From a bacterium HR23 (lineage in GTDB: Bacteria; Chloroflexota; Dehalococcoidia; Lucifugimonadales; HRBIN23): DNA of 9,584 nucleotides. The stretch covers positions 1-9,584 of the forward strand of contig BEHZ01000057.1 of the NCBI GenBank assembly GCA_002923335.1, given 5' to 3'. Made by a program: the position numbers and the translations under genes. Below are positions 1-6,004 of this stretch, piece by piece (the first letter of the stretch is position 1; every line of letters starts with the position of its first letter). The notes beneath the pieces are model-generated. The model was not told the DNA's origin, did not search any database, and saw only the letters and a program-made list of their open reading frames with translations.

Positions 1-1
1 T

Positions 2-220
2 CAGACCCTGGGCCTCCCCGACCGTGGTCTGCTGAAGGACGGCTTCTACGCCGACCTGGTGGTCTTTGACCCTCAAAAGGTGCGTGCCCTTGCGACCCTG
101 GATAACCCCACCGAGCCACCTCTCGGCGTGGAGTTAGTGGTGGTCAACGGCAAGGTGGTGGTGGAGCAAGGGAGGCACACGGGGGTCTTTCCGGGACGGG
201 CACTGCGCCATCAGCGGTAG
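2..220 (+). CDS. N-acyl-D-amino-acid deacylase, C-terminal end (partial)
   Basis: Only the last 72 residues are in the window; the gene runs off the left edge. The frame contains GLLKDGFYADLVVFDP, then a stretch around VELVVVNGKVVVEQG and a close HTGVFPGRALR. This is the typical end of amidohydrolases of the D-aminoacylase group, where the small C-terminal beta-sandwich is re-formed after the metal-dependent barrel ('G.YADLVVFDP', then 'V.VNG..VV..G..TG..PGR.LR'). Such enzymes hydrolyse N-acyl-D-amino acids or related amides in the cytoplasm. The metal ligands lie upstream, outside the window, so substrate cannot be judged. The stop is ten bases from the stop of the minus-strand signal-peptidase-like gene, so the two converge. 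Family call is fairly sure; exact substrate is not. Confidence 0.8.
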   Translation, partial: QTLGLPDRGLLKDGFYADLVVFDPQKVRALATLDNPTEPPLGVELVVVNGKVVVEQGRHTGVFPGRALRHQR

Positions 221-230
221 GGGGCTAGGG

Positions 231-686
231 TTACCCGAGACGCCTCCACCGGTGTGGGGGCCAATAGACCAGCCACGCCCGCCCCAGAATGGTTTCCCGA
301 GGCACAGGGCCAAAAGTCCGGCTGTCTTGGCTGAAGGCGTCTGCCTCCCCCACCAGGAAGTATTCCCCCTCCCCCATGCGCCAGGTGCGCACCAGAGGGG
401 TAGGGGGTGGAACACCTCCCTCCAGCCGGTGCACCAGGCCATCGGCATCCTGGCCCAGGTAGTCGCCGGGGACACCCGCCACCCGCTTCAGCAGGAGACG
501 GTGGGGGTCCTGAGGGTCTCGGGCCAGCACCACCTCGCCTCTCCGGGGCGGGTGGGAGCGGTAGGCGGAGGTGTCTACCAACAGGTAGTCGCCGGGCAGG
601 AGGGTGGGAGCCATGCTCCACCCTCGCACCACCACCCGGCGGGCGCTAAGGAAGGCGACCATGCGTCCCAGCCAGCCTCTGGGCAA
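231..686 (-). CDS. Signal peptidase I-like S26 serine protease, short form
   Basis: A 151-residue S26-family protease with the Ser/Lys dyad visible. Ser24 lies in GWSMAPTLLPGD and Lys67 in LLLKRVAGVPGD. The last conserved box is VGEADAFSQDSRTFGPV, where the usual GDN reads GEA. The C-terminus (GRAWLVYWPP) is also typical. Unlike ordinary signal peptidase I there is no clear hydrophobic anchor: only about 20 weakly hydrophobic residues (LGRMVAFLSARRVVV) precede the active Ser. This recalls the short proteases that mature nickel superoxide dismutase, but no such dismutase is in the window. Location right after rnhB and yraN fits the common lepB-rnhB-yraN neighbourhood and supports a signal-peptidase role. 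I chose a TTG start at 686 because GAGGGG lies about 8 bases upstream; an ATG at 662 (residue 9) is an alternative. The 49-base gap after yraN suggests it is the last gene of the operon. Confidence 0.82.
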   Translation of the reverse strand: MPRGWLGRMVAFLSARRVVVRGWSMAPTLLPGDYLLVDTSAYRSHPPRRGEVVLARDPQDPHRLLLKRVAGVPGDYLGQDADGLVHRLEGGVPPPTPLVRTWRMGEGEYFLVGEADAFSQDSRTFGPVPRETILGRAWLVYWPPHRWRRLG

Positions 687-735
687 CTACCCACCCCTCG
701 GTTGGGATGCAAGCGTTCGGCGTGGGGCGATACGC

Positions 736-1098
736 CTACCCCTCCAGCGCCCCCCGGTAGTGGGCGATACGGGGAGGTTCCCCCCGCTTCCAGTGCACCG
801 CGACCAGGTCTATGCGCCAGTCGCCGGCGAAGCCCATGTCTTGCACCACCTGTTGGGCTGCCATAAGCAGGTGCTGGCGCTTGCGCCTCCCCAGGGACTC
901 TTCGGGGGTGCCGAAGGCTGTGCTCCGTCGGCTCCGCACCTCTACCAGCACCAGGGCGGGGCCATCCCACATCACCAGGTCAATTTCCCCCCACGGGGTG
1001 CGGTAGTTGGTGGCGCAGGTGCGCCACCCTTGCCCTTCCAGGTAGGCGCGCGCCACTGCTTCGCTCCGCCGTCCCAGGGACGCCCGTGCGCCCGTCAT
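736..1098 (-). CDS. yraN: UPF0102 family protein YraN (nuclease-like fold)
   Basis: 120 residues, the usual length of UPF0102. The order of motifs matches the family: LGRRSEAVARAYLEGQGW near the start, N31 of TNYRTPWGEIDLV, Asp40, then LVEVRSR (Glu53, Arg55), and GRRKRQHLLMAAQQ after it. The family has a restriction-endonuclease-like (PD-(D/E)xK) core with Asp40/Glu53 as likely metal ligands. The Lys of the classical motif is Arg here, as in E. coli YraN. Its cellular role is not settled; a DNA processing or recombination role has been suggested. The ATG overlaps the rnhB stop as ATGA, so translation is probably coupled, and rnhB-yraN adjacency is conserved across many bacteria. Confidence 0.92.
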   Translation of the reverse strand: MTGARASLGRRSEAVARAYLEGQGWRTCATNYRTPWGEIDLVMWDGPALVLVEVRSRRSTAFGTPEESLGRRKRQHLLMAAQQVVQDMGFAGDWRIDLVAVHWKRGEPPRIAHYRGALEG

Positions 1099-1730
1099 AT
1101 TCGCCCTCCCTTCCCGGCTACCTTTTGCACAGGGGCGAAGGTGCGCCGATGCGCCGGCGACGGCCCCAGGCGGCGCAGGGCCTCCTGATGCTCAGGTGTT
1201 GGGTAGCCCTTGTGCCGCCGGAAGCCGTAACCGGGATAGCGGGCGTCCAGCGCCTCCATGAAGGCGTCCCGCTCCACCTTAGCGATGATAGAGGCGCAAG
1301 CGATGGAAAGGGAGAGGCGGTCGCCGTGCACCAGGGGGGTGCAGGGCATGCCCGGTATGGCGAGGGCGTCCACCAGGAGGGCCTCGGGGCAGAAGGGAAG
1401 GCACTCCACCGCCCTCTGCATGGCCAGGGTGGTAGCGGGGACGATGCCCAGGCTGTCAATCTCCTGGGGAGTGGCCATCCCCACCCCCACGGCCAGAGCG
1501 CTCGCCCGAATAAGGGGGGCAAGAGATGCCCGCCGCGCAGGGGAGAGGCGCTTGCTGTCGTCCACCAGGGGGAGCCAGGGGGCGGTGAACCCGGGGGGGA
1601 AGACCACAGCGGATGCCACCACCGGCCCGGCCAGTGGCCCCCGCCCCGCCTCATCCACCCCTGCCACCAAACGCACTCCCCTCCGCCAGAGTCCCTCCTC
1701 CCAGGCGAAGGTCGGGCGGTGAGAGGGCAC
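1095..1730 (-). CDS. rnhB: Ribonuclease HII
   Basis: Cytoplasmic endonuclease that cuts the RNA strand of RNA-DNA hybrids and incises at single ribonucleotides misincorporated in DNA. At 211 residues it has normal length. The signature AGVDEAGRGPLAGPV gives Asp26 and Glu27. LVDDSKRLSPARR follows, then Asp121 in ALLVDAL and Asp137 in HGDRLSLSIACASIIAKVERD, completing the four-acid metal site. The end (YPGYGFRRHKGYPTPEH and GPSPAHRRTFAPV) is also diagnostic for type II. The GTG start at 1730 has GGGAGG five bases upstream. The gene begins 13 bases after the DinB-family stop and overlaps yraN, so the three are probably one transcript. Confidence 0.96.
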   Translation of the reverse strand: MPSHRPTFAWEEGLWRRGVRLVAGVDEAGRGPLAGPVVASAVVFPPGFTAPWLPLVDDSKRLSPARRASLAPLIRASALAVGVGMATPQEIDSLGIVPATTLAMQRAVECLPFCPEALLVDALAIPGMPCTPLVHGDRLSLSIACASIIAKVERDAFMEALDARYPGYGFRRHKGYPTPEHQEALRRLGPSPAHRRTFAPVQKVAGKGGRI

Positions 1731-1743
1731 GACGGCCTCCCTG

Positions 1744-2280
1744 TTACCGGGCCTGGGTCGCCTGATATAGCCCCTTCAAGTAGTCGATCTGGCCCTGGTG
1801 CTCCGCTTCGTGGTGGCTGGCCTGGTAAAGGTAGTAGGCAATGGTGAACTGAGGACGGTCGGGGCGGGGGGCATAGTCCAAGCGGGAGAGGTCCAGGGCA
1901 TCCAGCACACGCAGAGCGCTCTGACGCACTTGCTCCCCATAACGCAGGAGCGTGTCCACGGGGGGTGTGTTCCACGCCTCCACATCGGCGGAGGTCCAGG
2001 AGTTGCCCGTCGTCCAGATGGGGTCAACCCCTGGCGGGTGGGGGGGAAGGGGGATGTGGCGCTCCCAGCCCTCCTTCTCCCACACCTCCCCGGAGCCGGA
2101 AAGCCACCGGTGGAAGTAGCGGTCCTCCACACGGAAGATATGGAAGAGGAGGAAGGCGATGGAGTTGGCCCCCGGATAGGGGCGCCAGCGGGCCTGGGGT
2201 TCCGAAACGCCCTGGACGGCGTTCAGGGTGCGCTGGCGGGTCCGCACCAAGGAGGTGCGGACAAACTGGCGCAGGTCCAT
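1744..2280 (-). CDS. DinB-family putative metal-dependent protein
   Basis: 178 residues with the four-helix DinB/YfiT-like pattern. A His in the second helix (His47 in AFLLFHIFRVEDRYF) and an HxxxH near the C-terminus (His157 and His161 in HHEAEHQGQIDYLKGL) form the three-His metal site of this superfamily. Members include thiol transferases that use bacillithiol or mycothiol and many proteins of unknown function; the substrate cannot be read from sequence. It is not the DinB DNA polymerase IV. The ATG has AGGAGG four bases upstream, and a possible promoter lies in the 57-base gap after mnmA, so this is likely the first gene of the rnhB-yraN operon, although read-through from mnmA is possible. 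Confidence 0.85.
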   Translation of the reverse strand: MDLRQFVRTSLVRTRQRTLNAVQGVSEPQARWRPYPGANSIAFLLFHIFRVEDRYFHRWLSGSGEVWEKEGWERHIPLPPHPPGVDPIWTTGNSWTSADVEAWNTPPVDTLLRYGEQVRQSALRVLDALDLSRLDYAPRPDRPQFTIAYYLYQASHHEAEHQGQIDYLKGLYQATQAR

Positions 2281-2284
2281 AGCG

Positions 2285-2321
2285 CCTCCTGCGGTGTAGG
2301 CTGTGTTATTCTACTGTAGCA
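2285..2321 (-). promoter_or_regulatory. Possible extended -10 promoter and ribosome binding site for the DinB-rnhB-yraN operon
   Basis: In the 57-base gap between the mnmA stop and the DinB start, the minus strand carries TGCTACAGT at 2321-2313, close to the extended -10 form TGnTATAAT, followed directly by TAGAAT (2313-2308). A recognisable -35 is missing; TTGCGC lies only 15 bases before TAGAAT. AGGAGG at 2290-2285 is the ribosome binding site. The promoter is only a pattern match; the binding site is clear. Confidence 0.4.
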
Positions 2322-2337
2322 CAAAGAGGCGCAAGGG

Positions 2338-3471
2338 CTACCCCACCCCTGCCACACGCTCCTGGGGAGCGCGCGCCGCGGATGTGTCATTGGCCTGGGG
2401 GCCGGCGATGAAGCCCCCGCCCAGCACCCGATCCCCCTCGTAGAAGACCACCGCCTGGCCGGGGGTGATGGCCCGCTGGGGCTGGTGGAAGCGCACATAG
2501 GCAGTGTGGGGGCCGGTGGGCACCACGGTGGCGTCCACCGCCGGCGCCCTGTAGCGCACCTTCACCTGGACCTGTGCAGGCCCGTCAGGCGCCCCCTCCA
2601 CCCAGTTCACCCCTTCCGCCACTAGGCCATCCTGGTAGAGGGCCTCCTCCGGCCCCACGATGACCCGGGCTGTCGGGGCGTCAATGGCGACCACATACAT
2701 CGGCTGGTGGTTGGCGACGCCCAGCCCTCGGCGCTGGCCTACGGTGAAGAACTCCACCCCATTATGACGCCCCAGCACCTTCCCCTGGAGGTCCACGACT
2801 TCGCCGGGGCGTCCTCCCCCCTGCTGGCGCAGAAATGCCCGGTAATCGCCCGACAGGACGAAGCAGATCTCCTGACTATCGGGCTTGCGGGCCACCGGCA
2901 GGCCGGCCTGCTCGGCCATGGCACGCACCTGGGCCTTGCTATACCAGCCGATGGGCAGAAGAAGGCGTCTCAACTGCTCCTGCCCCAGCCCGAAGAGCAC
3001 ATAGGACTGGTCCTTGGCCTCGTCCCCGCCCTTGAGCAAAGAGTAGCGGTTGTTGCGCTCTACCACACGGGCATAGTGGCCGGTGGCGATGTAGTCGGCT
3101 CCCCATGCCAGCGCCCGCCGAAGGAGGAACTCAAACTTGATGCGGTCGTTGCAGGCGATGCAGGGATTAGGGGTGCGCCCCCGCCGGTATTCCTGGACGA
3201 AGTAGCCTATTACAAAGGTGCGGAACTCCCGCTCGGCGTTCACCACATAGTGGGGAATGCCCAAAGCGTGGCACACTCGGCGGGCGTCGTCCACATCCTC
3301 CAGGGAGCAACAGGAGCGGTGCAGGGGTGCGGCGGTGGGGCGGTAGAGGGTAAACAGGCGCAACGTTACCCCCACTACCTGGTAGCCCGCCTCTTTCAGC
3401 AGGAGGGCGCAGACCGAAGAGTCCACCCCCCCGCTCATGGCAACAATCACCCGCTTCTGGGACACAGCCAT
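2338..3471 (-). CDS. mnmA: tRNA-specific 2-thiouridylase MnmA
   Basis: Thiolates U34 of Lys, Glu and Gln tRNAs in the cytoplasm, using ATP to adenylate the base and sulfur delivered by a cysteine desulfurase. With the start at 3471 it has 377 residues. The ATP pyrophosphatase loop AMSGGVDSS lies at 11-19, and RTPNPCIACNDRIKF holds Cys104 and the nucleophile Cys107. ATGHYAR and KDQSYVLFGL follow, then SQEICF gives the second catalytic Cys203. The C-terminal OB-like barrel (VGQRRGLGV, RAITPGQAVVFYEGDRVLGGG) is complete. The Cys104-x-x-Cys107 plus Cys203 set is the three-cysteine form proposed in part of the family to hold an iron-sulfur cluster. I prefer the ATG at 3471, which follows GAGAAGGGGAGGG; the ATG at 3489 has no binding site. 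The gene lies 39 bases after the HMA gene and could be the last gene of the merA operon. Confidence 0.96.
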   Translation of the reverse strand: MAVSQKRVIVAMSGGVDSSVCALLLKEAGYQVVGVTLRLFTLYRPTAAPLHRSCCSLEDVDDARRVCHALGIPHYVVNAEREFRTFVIGYFVQEYRRGRTPNPCIACNDRIKFEFLLRRALAWGADYIATGHYARVVERNNRYSLLKGGDEAKDQSYVLFGLGQEQLRRLLLPIGWYSKAQVRAMAEQAGLPVARKPDSQEICFVLSGDYRAFLRQQGGGRPGEVVDLQGKVLGRHNGVEFFTVGQRRGLGVANHQPMYVVAIDAPTARVIVGPEEALYQDGLVAEGVNWVEGAPDGPAQVQVKVRYRAPAVDATVVPTGPHTAYVRFHQPQRAITPGQAVVFYEGDRVLGGGFIAGPQANDTSAARAPQERVAGVG

Positions 3472-3510
3472 CCCTCCCCTTCTCAGCATAACATAGAGGA
3501 TGGACGGCGC

Positions 3511-3744
3511 CTACGGGACGGGGGTGGCGGTATACTGGTGCCAGGTGCCCCTTGCCGCGTTGGCCACCGTCTCCACGAGGTCCCCAATGGTTACCCCATC
3601 CTCATGGGAGACCTGGCATCGGCCCGAACGCCAGTCCACCTCCACCCGGACAACCCCGGGGAGGCGACGCAGTGCATCGGCTACCCTTTTCCCACACAGG
3701 TCGCAGGTCAACCCTTCAATGCGGAGGACTGTTGTCTGTGCCAT
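3511..3744 (-). CDS. Small heavy-metal-associated (HMA) domain protein
   Basis: 77 residues, one HMA ferredoxin-like domain and nothing else. VLRIEGLTCDLCGKRVADALRRLPGVVRVEVDW contains the metal-binding Cys14-x-x-Cys17 at the end of the first strand, in the place of GMTCxxC. The loop residues (TCDLCG) differ from those of MerP and of typical copper chaperones. There is no signal peptide, so it should stay in the cytoplasm, unlike periplasmic MerP. In this operon it could do the job of the N-terminal metal-binding domain that merA lacks, handing Hg(II) or a similar ion to the reductase; that is inference. A copper-chaperone role is the main alternative. The start at 3744 is set by AGGAGG (3755-3750) five bases upstream; the open frame extending to 3810 has no such site and overlaps the preceding small gene. 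Its first 29 bases overlap the end of that gene. Confidence 0.88.
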   Translation of the reverse strand: MAQTTVLRIEGLTCDLCGKRVADALRRLPGVVRVEVDWRSGRCQVSHEDGVTIGDLVETVANAARGTWHQYTATPVP

Positions 3745-3853
3745 GCGCGCCTCCTGCCTTCCGTTTCTTTCGCAAGCCGGGCAGTAGGGCGAAGAGTAAA
3801 GGTAGCCCACAACACGTCGCCAGGCCTGCTACAAGCAACGCCCAGTTTGGCAT
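3716..3853 (-). CDS. 45-residue one-helix membrane protein with Cys-Cys pair, MerT-helix-1-like
   Basis: A short gene between the thioredoxin lipoprotein and the HMA protein. The ATG at 3853 follows a strong AAGGAG (3867-3862) by eight bases, and the start lies 15 bases after the upstream stop. The product has a hydrophobic segment from about residue 4 to 27 (WALLVAGLATCCGLPLLFAL), a basic stop-transfer RKKRK at 28-32 and a polar tail. Cys14-Cys15 followed by a Pro three residues later resembles helix 1 of the mercuric transporter MerT (STCCLGPL in Tn501, from memory), but MerT has three helices and about 116 residues. With merA and an HMA protein beside it, I infer a minimal membrane metal-entry or metal-passing subunit, perhaps oligomeric. 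The basic end suggests the C-terminus faces the cytoplasm. Function is unproven and it might be a membrane anchor of other kind. The last 29 bases overlap the HMA gene in another frame. Confidence 0.75.
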   Translation of the reverse strand: MPNWALLVAGLATCCGLPLLFALLPGLRKKRKAGGAHGTDNSPPH

Positions 3854-3861
3854 GGCCGAGT

Positions 3862-3867
3862 CTCCTT
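3862..3867 (-). promoter_or_regulatory. Ribosome binding site of the 45-residue gene
   Basis: AAGGAG on the minus strand, inside a run that begins at the stop codon of the thioredoxin lipoprotein gene and eight bases before an ATG. It is as strong as that of merA and is the main reason to treat the short frame as a gene. Confidence 0.7.
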
Positions 3868-3868
3868 T

Positions 3869-4489
3869 TTAGGGGACCCTGGCCGAGTCCTTTCGGAGCA
3901 GGTCCTGCACCAGGGAAGCGAGTTGTGCCTCCGTAAGGGGGCCAACCCACCTTCGGTATATTTGGCCGTCCCGTGTAATGAAATATGTGGAGGGGAGGGC
4001 CTGCACCCCCAGGGCGACGACGCTGTCTATGTCTGGGGCAGGGGCCGCGGGATAGGTGATCCCCAGACGGCGCAACTCCCGTCGGGAATCCTCGGGGCCT
4101 CCAAAACCCACGAACCGCCCCACATCCAACCCGAAGAACAACACCTCACCCTTGTATGCCTTCCAGACCTTTTCAAACCCCGGCATCTCCGCTGAGCACG
4201 GGGCACAGTTAGAGGCCCAGAAGTTGAGCACCATCGGCTGTCGTCCCAGGAGGTCGTGGAAGGTGAGGCGTTTGCTCCCAAGGATGTCGCCTCCCTGGTA
4301 GAGGTCAAGAGGGAAGTTGGGGAGGGGCGTAGTTGCCTTCCCTGGGCTAGCGGGACGGGGGGACTGGTAAGAGGGAGGGGCAGAGGGCGCCTGCCGGCAC
4401 CCTAAGACCAGGGCGAGGGTAAGGGCCAGCAGGGCCAGCACCCCCACACCTCGCAGCACAACGAAGACCTCTGCGCGTTTACTCCACAC
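3869..4489 (-). CDS. TlpA-like thioredoxin-fold lipoprotein
   Basis: 206 residues. A basic start (WSKR), hydrophobic segment and lipobox-like VLGC at 28-31 predict a lipid-anchored protein on the outer face of the membrane with Cys31 as the lipid site, then a Pro/Ser-rich linker to about 57. The thioredoxin domain follows: [21 protein letters not shown] with the redox pair Cys95-x-x-Cys98, and the cis-proline loop ALPST with Pro166 before [15 protein letters not shown]. TlpA/ResA-type proteins usually reduce exported thiol proteins, for example in cytochrome c assembly. No cytochrome gene is near; the position between merA and the Cys-Cys membrane protein suggests it keeps metal-binding thiols reduced, which is inference. 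The GTG start overlaps the merA stop by 11 bases but lacks a good binding site; the GTG at 4459 (residue 11), with AGAGG eight bases upstream, may be the true start. Confidence 0.88.
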
Positions 4490-5915
4490 AGCACGCCATC
4501 ACCGATACATCACGGGTAAAGGCCTGGGCCACCCGCTTGATCCCTTCGCTGAGCGTGGGGAAAACAAAGAGGGTATCCACAATGTCGTCTACCGTGAGGC
4601 CATATTTCACGGCGAAGGTGGCGGCGTGGACCAGGTCGGCGGCGTGGGGTGCAACGATGTGCACCCCCAAGACCTTGCTATTGCGGGGGTGGATGACCAT
4701 TTTGAACAGACCCCTGGTCTCCTTGATGGCCAGGGCCTTGGGGAGGGTCTCCAGGCGCACGGTTCGGCAGGCGCAGGCGTGGAAACGCCTCATCACCTCC
4801 TCCTCGGTGAGCCCCACCGAGGCCACCTGGGGGTTGGTAAAGACTGCCTGGGGCACATGGTCGTAGTTGAGGGTGCGCACGGGGGTGGTGAGGGCATTCT
4901 CCGCTGCCAGCGCCCCTTCTTTCGCTGCCACCGTCTCCAGGGGCATCTTGCCTATGCAATCCCCGGCCGCGAAGATGTCCGGGTTGTCGGTCTGGTAGTA
5001 AGGGTTCACCAGGATAAAGCCGCTGCGGTCGGTCTTCACCCCCACCGCTTCCAGGCCGAGGTCGGCGGTATTGGGGCGGATACCGGCTGCCAGGAGAATC
5101 TCGTCAGTGGGGATTTCCTCTGTGCTGGGTGCCGGGGAGCGCCCTCTCCTGGTGCTCTGTCCCCCACGGATGGTTACCACTTTCTTGCCGTTGCGTTTCT
5201 CCACTTTCTCCACTACGATACCCACACGAAACTCTATCCCCTCCCCTTCCAGGCACCTCTGCAACTCCCACGCCACCTCCGGATCGTGGCGAGGGAGAAT
5301 GTGGTCCATCGCCTCCAATACGGTAACCTTGGTGCCGAAGTGGGCAAACATCTGGGCAAACTCCAGACCCAGGGGACCTCCGCCGATAACCACCAGGGAG
5401 GAGGGGAGTTCCTGCAGGGCCATCGCGGAGCGGTTGTCCACATACCCCGCCTCCTCCAGGCCGGGGATGGGCAGGGGTTTGGGCGACGCCCCCGTAGCGA
5501 TAAGGATTTTGCGCCCTTCGTAGACCTGACCGTTGGCCTCAACCTGATGTGGCCCCACCAGGCGGGCCTTTCCCTCCACATAGGTAACCGTCCCCAGGGC
5601 TTTCAGCACGTCCCTATAGTTCGCCTGGCGGGCCTGGGCGATGATTTCTTCCTTCTCCTGGATAGCAGTCGGGAAATCAAAACGGGGGCGGTGGCCGTCT
5701 TGGATGGCGCGAAAGCGAGGGCGCTGGGGATAGAAGAACTCGTCCCCCACGGTCAGCAAGTGCTTGCTGGGCAGGCACCCTACATTGACGCAGGTGCCAC
5801 CTATGGGGAGTCCGGCGTTGACCATGAGCGCGGTTTTCCCCGTGTCGGCCGCTTTCGTGGCAGCCGCAAAGGCAGCCGCCCCTCCACCTATGATGAGCAG
5901 ATCGTAAAAGCCCAT
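4479..5915 (-). CDS. merA: Mercuric reductase-type FAD/NAD(P)-disulfide oxidoreductase
   Basis: 478 residues, class I flavoprotein disulfide reductase. FAD-binding [18 protein letters not shown] is at 6-23, and the redox pair Cys42/Cys47 is in [13 protein letters not shown]. The NAD(P) loop [13 protein letters not shown] lies near 172-184, and the second FAD motif [11 protein letters not shown] near 311-321. It is mercuric reductase rather than dihydrolipoamide dehydrogenase for two visible reasons. The chain ends in Ala-Cys-Cys-Val-Glu, matching the vicinal Cys pair (CCAG in Tn501) that carries Hg(II) to the active site, and the catalytic His of the HPTLSE motif is Phe452. MerA reduces Hg(II) to volatile Hg(0) with NADPH. 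The usual N-terminal HMA domain is absent; a separate HMA protein lies three genes downstream. A basic, Ser/Pro-rich insert (around residues 249-262, [11 protein letters not shown]) is unusual. AGGAGGT precedes the ATG by five bases. First gene of the operon; a reductase of another metal or disulfide is the alternative. Confidence 0.87.
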
Positions 5916-5920
5916 AGTTT

Positions 5921-5927
5921 ACCTCCT
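5921..5927 (-). promoter_or_regulatory. Ribosome binding site of merA
   Basis: AGGAGGT, a perfect match to the anti-Shine-Dalgarno sequence, five bases before the merA ATG at 5915. It fixes the start. I see no convincing -10/-35 pair for merA in the 89-base divergent region. Confidence 0.75.
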
Positions 5928-5930
5928 CTC

Positions 5931-5939
5931 TGCTACAAT
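5931..5939 (+). promoter_or_regulatory. Possible extended -10 promoter of the Crp/Fnr-family gene
   Basis: TGCTACAAT agrees with the extended -10 form TGnTATAAT at all but one base and would give a leader of about 60 bases before the ATG at 6005. No -35 match lies 16-18 bases upstream, as is common for extended -10 promoters. The element sits directly beside the merA ribosome binding site, so a protein bound here could affect both directions. Confidence 0.45.
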
Positions 5940-6004
5940 GCTAAACGACAAGGGGGAAGCCATACCGTCTCCTGGGGAACACAAGCGCCATTCCTGAGGA
6001 AGGC

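Noticed and set aside
1744..2280. DNA polymerase IV (DinB in E. coli)
   Set aside because: The protein is a 178-residue His-rich four-helix type; the shared name refers to the Bacillus DinB/YfiT family.
3511..3810. Longer form of the HMA protein starting at 3810
   Set aside because: No ribosome binding site, the extra 22 residues are not HMA-like, and they overlap the 45-residue gene in another frame; the ATG at 3744 has AGGAGG.
2707..3936. Long open frame on the + strand opposite mnmA and the HMA gene
   Set aside because: It is antisense to well-recognised genes, has no recognisable domain, and arises from GC-rich codon bias. The same applies to + strand 4626-6008 opposite merA and minus strand 6564-7967 opposite the secreted protein.
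4479..5915. Dihydrolipoamide dehydrogenase (lpdA) as name for the flavoprotein
   Set aside because: The catalytic His of HPTLSE is Phe and the chain ends in Cys-Cys; no lipoyl enzyme genes are nearby.
5917..5946. GTTTA-N20-TAAAC inverted repeat as operator of the divergent region
   Set aside because: Arms of five bases can occur by chance, and the left arm lies between the merA ribosome binding site and its start codon. No TTGAT-N4-ATCAA or TGTGA-N6-TCACA site was found either.
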